Source of the DNA: Heterohyrax brucei | Taxonomy: Eukaryota; Chordata; Mammalia; Hyracoidea; Procaviidae | Reading direction: 5' to 3' | Assembly: GCA_028571685.1 (NCBI GenBank) | Contig: CM053143.1 | Coordinates: 8,919,501 to 8,983,500 of the forward strand | DNA: 64,000 bases | Shown here: one piece after another, positions 56,140 to 64,000 of the stretch | Position numbering within the stretch: the stretch's first letter is position 1 | Layout: each line of letters begins with the position of its first letter | The notes under the pieces: generated by a model | Seen by the model: only the letters and a program-made list of their open reading frames with translations | What the model was told of the DNA's origin: nothing | Databases searched by the model: none | Position numbers and translations under genes: made by a program

Positions 56140-57000
56140 TCCAAAATTAAATAATAGAAATTAAGGAAATGACTGAAATTATGAAAGAATACCATAAATT
56201 GTATTTTTGAATAAACATGAGGTATTGAACAAAAGCAAAATTTATTAAAAAAAGAAATCCCAGAACTCAGAAAAGAATGAAATTCATTTCAGAAATAACT
56301 TAGAAAGAAGTAGAAAGTATACAAGAATGAATGAAACCACTGATAATGCCTTTACAGAAATAAAAGATGGAAAAGAGCAAGAATATAAAATTTTCAAGAA
56401 GTTGAAAACAGTTCAAAAGACAGTGATAGATACAAAACTTTATAGAGAAGATCCAATATACATATGATTGAAGTCTTTATATGAAAACCAAAGCAAGGGA
56501 ACAGACTATAATCTCATTGGAAAACAATCTGGTGATTCTTTACAAAGCTGGAAATAGATAAATCATTTGATCCTGTAATTCCTCTGCTTGGAATTTATCC
56601 TTCAGAAACAAAGGTTGTCACACAAGCAGCCATGTGTACACAAATATTTGTTGCAGCACAGTTCACAATAGCAAAAAGATGGAATCAACCCTGATGCCCA
56701 TCTACAGATGAATGGATGAACAAACCATGGTACATATACTCAACAGAACACTGTGCTATGGTAAGAAACAGTGAAAATTTTAGAAAACATCTCATAATGT
56801 GGTCTCATTTGGGAGAGATCATGCTGAATGAAATCAGTCTCAAAAGGACAAATTTTGTATGAGAGCCCTGTTATAAGGACTTAACAAGAGAATTATCCAG
56901 AAAAGAATAATTACTGTGTTGGCTATACGGGTGGATGGGGGACTGAGGGTTTATCATAGATGAGATAATTTATAAATGATAGAAATTTTATTATTTTACT
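56140..57000 (+). repeat. old L1 fragment, internally deleted
   Basis: The left part resembles L1 ORF1-type A-rich coding DNA. The right part is clear ORF2 3' end and UTR (TTTGATCCTGTAATTCCTCT, GCTTGGAATTTATCCTTCAG, TTCACAATAGCAAAAAGATG, GGTACATATACTCAACAGAA). The middle of ORF2 is missing. It is older than the L1 at 44443. Confidence 0.65.
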
Positions 57001-57287
57001 GTAATTAGTAAAAAAAATTAAAGGAAAAAAATGTACACCATGTATCTGGGTGAACATACTCTGAAAAGCAAACATCAAATAATAATCCAGTAAAAACACT
57101 GGGTTTTAAAGAAAAAACAAAATGCCTTAGACATTCAAATAAAAATTAAAACCATAAAGAAAGAAAACCAGACAGTGTTTGAAGTTTTCAATAACAATAC
57201 TTTTATTCCAGAGATTAATGGAATAAAACATTTCAAATACTCAAGGGAAGAAAATGTGAGCCATGTTTTCTAGCATTTATCAATTAT

Positions 57288-57461
57288 GGAAACCCTGGTG
57301 GTTTAGTGGGTTAATTACTACATCTGCTAACCAAAAGGCCAGCAGTTCATATCTACCAGGCACTCTTTGGAAACCCTATAGGGCAGTTCTACTCTGATCT
57401 GTAGGGTCACTATGAGTAGGACATGACTTGATGTAGTGTTTCTCTTTTTTTTTTTTTTTAA
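57288..57461 (+). repeat. AfroSINE copy with TSD
   Basis: Full-length, well-preserved, with a T13 run near the end. TSD ATCAATTAT at 57279-57287 and 57462-57470. Confidence 0.92.
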
Positions 57462-57564
57462 ATCAATTATAAAAGCTACAGAATAAATGACTTCAAATAT
57501 ATGGTAATTTAAGGAATGTTGTTCCTATGAGCTCTTCCTGAGTAATGTAGTGGATTATGAGCTT

Positions 57565-57735
57565 TAAAAAAGAAACAAAACTCACAGCCATCGAGTCTTG
57601 TCTGACTGATAGCAACCCTAGAGGTCAGAGTGGAACTGCTCCATAGGGTTTCCAAGGACAGCCTAGGGGATTTGAACTACTGACCCTTTGGTTAGCAGAC
57701 ATAGCACTTAACCCACTATGCCACTGGGGTTTCCA
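57565..57735 (-). repeat. AfroSINE copy with 12-bp TSD
   Basis: Full-length minus-strand SINE from AAACAAAACTCACAGCCATC to CCACTGGGGTTTCC. Perfect TSD GATTATGAGCTT at 57553-57564 and 57736-57747. Confidence 0.93.
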
Positions 57736-58577
57736 GATTATGAGCTTCAGTCAACCAAAAAGGGTTGGGAAGATCTTGAAGTTGATAGCTATATTACTAA
57801 TAGTTAATGTTGTGACAATGTAGCTATAGAACAATGTTAATAAGTGGGGAGGGAATGGGAGTATTTATGAAATAAGTAGAATAGCTTTGCTGAGATTTTA
57901 AAGATCTTAACTGAGACTAAAAGAAAATTAGTTCGAATCTGATACTATGCAAACAGGGAAGGAAAATAGTAGTTATTAGCTAATTTCATCATGACTCATA
58001 GTTGTTGTTAGGTGCCATTGAGTTAGTTCAGACTCATAGCAACAGAATGAAACACTACTATTGTCACAACTGTAGATATCTTTGAGCCCATCATTAAAAC
58101 CACTGTGTCAGTCCCACTTATTGAGGGTCTTCCTCTTTTTCGCTGACCCTCTAATTCTCCAGGCGTGATACCATTCTCCAGGTACTGGTTCATCCTGATA
58201 ACACGTCACAATTATGTGAGACGAAGTCTTGTCATTCTTGCTTCTAAGGAGCATTCTGCCTGTACTTCCTGCAAGGCAGATTCATTCACCCTTCCAGCAG
58301 TGCATAGTATATTCATTATTCTTTGCCAACACCATGATTCAAAGGCATCAATTATTCTTCAGTCTTCATTATTCATTGTTCAGCTTTTGAAAAATATGAG
58401 GCAACTGAAAAAATCATGGCTTGGGCCAGGCACATCTTAATCCTCAAAATGGCATTTTTGTTAACACTTTAAAGAAGACTTTTGCAGCAATTTGCTGAAT
58501 GCAATGAATTGTTTGATTTCTTGAATGCTGCTTCCATGGATATTGATTGTTGATGCAAGTAAAAATAAAATCCTTGA

Positions 58578-59520
58578 AAACTGGGGTAGAGTCAAGATGG
58601 CAGACTAAACACCCAAAGCCAAGGGTTGCCATGAGACTAAACACATGCCTCCCTAAATCCTTCTTAAAACTGAGACATGAATTGATAATTAAACAGAGCC
58701 TTCTGGACACCTAGTGAGACCTAGGACATGACATGGGGCTGTTAATTTGGACTTCATACCACTGAATGGAAAATCTTCTCTCTTTTGCTGTCCCCTGCTC
58801 TTGGTGAGTGCTGGCTTTCACAGACCGAGGTAACTTGGCATTTTAACTTTTTTTCTCTGTCTTAGCTGGCTGGTAGACCTGGGATTTGACTAGCAGCTAA
58901 TCTCAGATGCATAGCTGGTGGGATCGGTGGGCAAAATTGCCACATTTTGAGAGCCCATCTTTGGACTCTACATCTCGGCATCTTTGGCCTCTCTTTTTGC
59001 CTTTGCCATTGAGTAGCCTGTACTGAGGCAGGAGGGGAGTGTGCAGGATGCCATCTTGTTCCACTGGGAGGTGGATTCAAGCATATAGAGGCCTCAGCTG
59101 GACCTAATTCCTAGGCTGAGAGGCAGGGCCTGCCCAAAGTAGAGTCCTTTTCCAGCAGAAAATCAGTATTTTACACAGTGTCACCTATGGCTGGGCCCCA
59201 GAAGCAGAGGCCAACAGGGCAGTAGACTTTCTGTATTTTTAACTAGTTTATAACATCTGGGGTTGGATATAGAGGGGCTTACTTTGCCAACTGAGAAGAA
59301 AGACCTGTACACATGAAAACCTGACTGACTTTGGAAGTTGTCAGATACCATTTACCTTTCATTTTAAAATGGCCTAGAGAAACAACTGCAGTCCATCATC
59401 ATAGCATCTCTACCAGCCTTTTCTGGAGAAAAGCATAACCGAGAGATCGCTCATAGCTTTGGAAGGCCCCTAAAAGAAAGCACCAAGGAATTTCCCAGAT
59501 GAAGAAACTTTTCTGAAACT
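58578..59520 (+). promoter_or_regulatory. L1 5' UTR, single monomer
   Basis: Sequence from CTGGGGTAGAGTCAAGATGG to the ORF1 region, parallel to 44443-45400 but with only one copy of the unit starting ACTCTACATCTCGGCATC. Promoter function is inferred from the L1 family. Confidence 0.7.
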
Positions 59521-60345
59521 ATCAGAAGGTGAATACAAAAAGATTATATAGAGAACCCTCCTAGACCTTATACAAAATGCAGCAGAGAAAAATGAAAAAT
59601 TAAGCAAGCTGTTTGATCAGATGGAACACCAGTACTCTGAAATTCAACCGATCAAGAACAAAATCAAAGACATAGAAACTCCCATTCAAAGCCAAGAAAA
59701 CAGAATGTAACAAATAAAAAACAGACTTTCTGACTTGGAAGACAGAGCTACTGACTCCAGCATCTATGAGGAGAAATCAGAAAAAAGAAACAAGAAAAAT
59801 GAAGAAACATTAAGAAGCATGTGGGATTCTATCACGAGGAACAATCTATGATTAATTGGAGTTCCTGAACAGGACAAGACACCTGAGAACACAGAGTATT
59901 GTCACTGAGCTGCTGACAGAAAACTTCCCAGAAATTATGAAAGAAGGGAATACAGATATTCAAGATGCATATCAAATGCCACTCAATATAGACCTCAAAA
60001 GGAAGACTCCAAGACAAATTATAATCTAGCTTAACAAAACATAAACAGAAACTGTTAAAGGCAGTAAGACTCAAAGCAAAGCTAACATTCAGAGGGAAAC
60101 CCTGTAGGCTTTCGTCAGATTTCTCAGCAGAAACCATGCTGGCACGGAGACAGTGGCATGACACATTCAAAGCCTTGAAGGAGAAGAACTTCCAACCAAG
60201 AATCATATATCCTGCAAAACTATCTTTCAAATATGAAAAGGAAATTAAGACATTCACAGATAAACAGAAGCTCAGAGACTCTGCAAAAAACCAAACCAAA
60301 GCTACAGAAGATATTGAAAGAATCTCTTGATTTAGAAGAATAAAA
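59520..60345 (+). pseudogene. L1 ORF1 relic
   Basis: Coiled-coil-type and C-terminal regions are present. The latter is open at 60136-60330 with LARRQWHDTFKALKEKNFQP and IIYPAKLSFKYEKEIKTFTD. Stops break the frame (for example in AACAGAATGTAACAAATA near 59700). The antisense strand is open for 179 codons at 59832-60371. Confidence 0.82.
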
Positions 60346-60774
60346 CCACTAACTTTATATTTTAGAAGCAAATACAGGACACACCACCCAGAAACCTACC
60401 CAGGGAAGGCTCCAAACTTAATCAAAGCTGTAATAGTGAAAGAAATGATCCAGTGATCATAACATGAAAACTATGATGTCATCATATTAAAAAGAAAGAT
60501 ATACTACAATCATTATAGTCCTTCCAGATGGAGAGGAAGTTAATAAGACTGGTAGTAATGAAGATTCAATTTATACATAGTTTATTAAGGGGGATCAAAG
60601 GGACAGCCATAAAGGACAATAAAGATGCAATATATCAAATCAAGAAATGTAATACAGGAGTCTCAACAACCACAAAACCAACTCCAAAAAAGGTGAAAAA
60701 TCAACTCACAAAGAGGAAAGTCCCAGAACAGATTAATACAAACAAGAGAGAAACACAAAAATAAACACATTACA

Positions 60775-61239
60775 ATGACAGCACTAAACATATACCTATC
60801 AATAATCACACTGAATGTAAATGTACTGAACACTCCAGTACAGAGATATCGAGTGACATCTTGGATCAAAAGACACCATCTATCCACATGTTACCTACAA
60901 GAAACTCACCTGAGACTTAAAGATATGGACAAACTGAAAATTAAAGGGTGGAAGAATATATATCAAGCTAACAATGAACAGAGAAGAGAAGGTGTGGCAA
61001 TTCTAATCTCAGATAAAATCAATTTTAATGTAAAATCCACCATTGTGGACAAGCATGGACACCATTTATTGCTGGAAGGTTCAATACACAAGCAGGACTC
61101 AACAATATTAAATATTTATGCACCTAATATTAGAGCACCTAAATATGTCGAAGAAACACTGACTACACTCAAAAACGAGATACATCTCTCCATAGTAATA
61201 GTAGGAGACTTCAACACTCCACTGTCAATGTTGGACTGA
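60775..61239 (+). pseudogene. L1 ORF2 endonuclease domain, 154 codons open
   Basis: Starts MTALNIYLSIITLNVNVLNT. The metal-binding and catalytic motifs LNVN, QETHLRL and VGDFNTPLS are present. The usual LNxNGLN Gly is Val here. The frame stops at TGA after SMLD, before the C-terminal catalytic Asp and His of APE-type endonucleases. L1 sequence continues non-coding to 61545. No reverse transcriptase follows. Confidence 0.85.
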
Positions 61240-61546
61240 TCGTCTAGAAAAAAGCTCATTAAAGACACAGAAGACCTTATTGCTATGACTAACTAACTTG
61301 ACCTCATTGATACATAAACGGAACTTTCTGTCCATTAGCAGACAACTACACCTTATTCTCCAGTGCACAGGGACCATTCTCCAGAATAGACCATGTGTTG
61401 GGATATAAAGCAATTCTCAACAAAATCCATATCATTGAATTAATGCAAAGCATCTTCTCAAATCATGAAGCCATAAAAGTCAAAATCAATAGCAGAAAAA
61501 GCATAGATAGAAAGTGAAACTCATGGAGTGGAACAACATCTTGCTT

Positions 61547-62910
61547 AAAATCCTTGACAGCTTCGATCTTTTCCCAATTCATCACATTGCTTACCAGTCT
61601 AATTCTGAAGACTTCTGTTTTCTTTTTGCTAAGGTGAAATCCACACTGAAGTCTGTAGTCTTTGATCTTCATCAAAAATGCTTCAAGTCCTCTTCACTTT
61701 CAGAAAGCAGGGCTGCATTATCTGCAGATTGCAGGTTGTTAATGAGTCTTTCTGTAATCTTTATGTTCTGTTCTTCATATAGTCCACCTTCTCAGACTAC
61801 TTGCCCAGCATAAAAAAATGAATACATATAATGAAAGAACACAATCCTAAGACCCAGCATTCCTGATTTTAAACTACAAGCTATCTCTTGTTCTGTTCAA
61901 ATGACTGCCTCTTAATCATGTATAAGTTCCTCACAAGCACAGTTAAGTGTTCTGGAATTCTCAGTCTTTGCAAAGTTATCCTTAATTTGTTATGATCCAC
62001 ACAGTTGACTATCTCTGCATAGTCAATAAAACACATGCAAACATCTTGCTGGTATCCTCTGCTTTCAGCTAAGATTCATCTGATATTAGCAATGATATCC
62101 CTTGTTTCAAATCTTCTGAATCTACCTTGAATTTCTGACAGCTCTCTGTTGATGTACTGCTGCAAGCCTCTTTGAAAGATCTTCCACAAAATTTTATTTG
62201 TGTGTGATAGTAATCACATTGTTCTATAACTTCTACATCCTATGTATTACTTTTCTTTGAAATGGGTAGAAATATGGGTTTTTTTTTCCAGTTAGTTGAC
62301 TAGGTAGCTGTCTGCCAAATTGGTATAGAACAGTAAGTACTTCCAGTGCATACATTTGTTGAAATATCTCAGTTGGTATTTCACCAATTCTTGGATCCTT
62401 GGTTTTAGCTAATGTCTTCAATGTAGCTTGAAGTTTTTTCCCTCAGTGTCATTGATTCTTGATAATATGGTACCTCCTTAAATGGTCGAATGTCGCCATT
62501 TCTTTCTGGTATAATGACTCTGTATTCCTTCAGTCTTCTTTTGATGCTTCCCATGTAGTTTAATATTTTCCCTGTAGAATCCTTTGATATTGCAACAGGA
62601 AGCTTGAATTTTCTCTTCAGTTCTTTCAGCCTGAGACGTGCTGAGTCCATTCTTTCCTTTTGGTTTTCTAACTTTAGATCTTTGTACATATCATTATAAT
62701 ACTTTTTCTTCTTGAGTGACCCTTTGAATTCTTCCGATCAGTTCTTTTTCCTTTTTCTTTAAATATTCTTCTATCAAGAGAAAGTTTCAGAGTCACTTCT
62801 GACATCCATTTGGGTCCTTCTTTTTGTTTTTCTCTTTGTTTTCTTTTTAATGACCTCTTGCTTTCTTTCTGTATGATATTCTCAATATCATTCCACAACT
62901 TGTCTGGCAA
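61547..62910 (-). pseudogene. RTE reverse transcriptase and linker relic
   Basis: Minus-strand frames at 62674-62910 and 62405-62689 include MGSIKRRLKEYRVIIPERNG, the linker before the RT. The frame at 62233-62421 includes GEIPTEIFQQ, an RT entry motif. The palm catalytic box at about 61705-61735 is mutated (ADN). Frames are separate and overlapping, showing frameshifts. Confidence 0.85.
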
Positions 62911-63072
62911 TCAGTCACTAGTGTTTAATAGATCAAATGTATTCTTGAATTATCTAAGTTCAGGTTAAATAATCTAAAGGTCTTAGCTTGGTTCTCATGG
63001 ACTTACTCTAATTTTCTTCATCTTCAGCTTGAACTTGCATAGTCTATTCTACAGTTGCAACCTGTCCTTGTT

Positions 63073-63480
63073 CTAACTGATGATATCGAGCTTTTCCTTC
63101 ATCCCTTTCCACTGTGTAGTCAAACTGATTCCTATATGGTCCATCTGGTAAACACATGTGTAACTACCATTTGTATTGGTATGAAGAAGTATTTTCAATA
63201 TGGAATTCATTGTTCTTACAAATTCTATCATGTGATCTCTGGCATCATTTCTATCACCAAGGCCATATTTTCCAACTACTGTTCCTTCTTCATTTCCAAC
63301 TTCTACATCCCAATCACCAGTAAATATCAGTGCTTTTTGACTGCATGTTTGATCAATTTCAGTCTGCAGAAGTTGATAAAAATCCTCAATTTCCTTATCT
63401 TTGATGTTAGCCCTTAGTGCATAAACTTGAATAATAGCCATACTGACTGGTCTTCTTTGTAGGTGTATGGATGTTATCAT
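63073..63480 (-). pseudogene. RTE endonuclease domain relic, 135 codons open
   Basis: The minus strand encodes MAIIQVYALRANIKDKEIED, then LIFTGDWDVEVGNEEGTVVG, KYGLGDRNDA and YTCVYQMDHIG. This is the APE-like endonuclease of BovB/RTE elements (QVYAPT, GDWNAKVG, GLGxRNxRG). The catalytic-site Asn of GDWN is Asp here. It nicks target DNA in live elements; this copy is presumed inactive. Confidence 0.88.
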
Positions 63481-64000
63481 ATTACTGACAACATTGTTCT
63501 TCAGGATATGTCTTGAAATGTTCTTTTCTAATGGTTAATGCAATGCCATTTCCCTTCTAGTTGTCATCCCTGGCATACTAGACTATTTCTTTGTCCAGCC
63601 AATACCAGTCCTTTTACCTAATACCTAGGACATAGATGTTTATGCATTTTATTTCATTTTTGATGGTTTCATTTTGATGATTTCCCCTTTCCATATTGAT
63701 GATTTTCCTAGATTCATAATTTATCCATTCCATGTTCCAGTTGTTAATCAATATTTGCAGCCATTTCTTTTCATTTTGAGTCATGCCACATCAGCAAAGG
63801 AACATCCTGAAAGCTGGACTTCATCCATGTCGTTAATGTTGTCTTCCACCTTGAGCAGTTATCTTCTAGTACTATATAAGACAATGTTCTGCTGCTATTT
63901 GTATATTTTTCAACGGCTAGTTTTTTCAGAAGTAAGCTACCTTGTTCTTTTTCCTAGTCTGTCTTAGCCTGGAAGCTCTGCTGAAATCTGTTCACCATGA

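Larger units (their letters stand above)
58578..61545 (+). mobile_element. L1 with complete 5' end and missing 3' end
   Basis: It begins at the L1 start (CTGGGGTAGAGTCAAGATGG at 58581) and contains the 5' UTR, ORF1 and the endonuclease part of ORF2. It stops at ACAACATCTTGCT. There is no reverse transcriptase, 3' UTR or poly(A). TAAAATCCTTGA occurs at 58566-58577 and 61546-61557, and the host RTE sequence resumes across it, so the element inserted in this 3'-truncated form. Confidence 0.93.
58000..64000 (-). mobile_element. RTE LINE, near full length, split by an L1
   Basis: The RTE copy occupies 58000-58577 (3' tail to C-terminal region) and 61547-64000, about 3.0 kb. It runs off the window close to its 5' end. 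The minus strand holds leader, endonuclease, linker and reverse transcriptase in broken frames. The catalytic box (about 61705-61735) reads SADNAALLSES, so the second active-site Asp is lost and the Tyr is replaced. Together with stops this makes the copy dead. The L1 at 58578-61545 interrupts it. Confidence 0.95.

Overview
This window is vertebrate nuclear DNA from an afrotherian mammal, most likely an elephant. The evidence is its repeat content. It is saturated with afrotherian tRNA-derived SINEs (AfroSINE type; about 35 copies on both strands), with BovB-like RTE LINEs whose 3' tail is the same GTCGAGTC-type sequence as the SINE tail, and with L1 elements carrying the proboscidean-type 3' UTR. 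A sirenian or hyrax is not excluded. Family names come from recognising consensus sequence by eye, not from a database search. I see no confident host protein-coding gene, functional tRNA, snRNA, CpG island or promoter, so the window reads as intergenic or intronic.

Layout. 0-12 kb: SINEs, two 5'-truncated RTE copies, L2, MIR, an LTR-like copy, an old L1 and an L1 3' UTR. 12-13.5 kb: two oppositely oriented mariner-like transposase remnants and two back-to-back SINEs with clear target-site duplications (TSDs). 13.5-33 kb: mostly unassigned sequence with scattered MIRs, SINEs, an old L1 at 18.5-19.4 kb and one short RTE copy. It also holds a 115-codon minus-strand open frame at 20.2-20.6 kb that could be a terminal exon. 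33-39 kb: SINE-dense, with an L1 3' UTR and an AfroSINE nested in a tRNA-Gly/RTE-type SINE. 39.8-42 kb: an RTE copy with an internal inverted segment. 43-51.3 kb: a minus-strand L1 3' UTR abutting the 5' end of a nearly complete, decayed plus-strand L1. 51.3-57.7 kb: SINEs, LTR-like repeats, an old L1 and several extremely short retroposition footprints. 58-64 kb: a nearly full-length minus-strand RTE split by an L1 that has its 5' end but lacks its 3' end.

No cellular system is encoded here. The interest lies in how the retrotransposition machinery left its marks. I see an L1 truncated at the wrong end yet flanked by a TSD, and a palindrome that looks like retroelement cDNA switching onto its own target site. 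Two inserts of 19 and 22 bp and one of 47 bp have 10-15 bp TSDs. Two LINEs carry inverted internal patches, and one L1 5' UTR has two tandem promoter-like monomers. All LINE reading frames in the window are broken, so no copy here looks autonomous.
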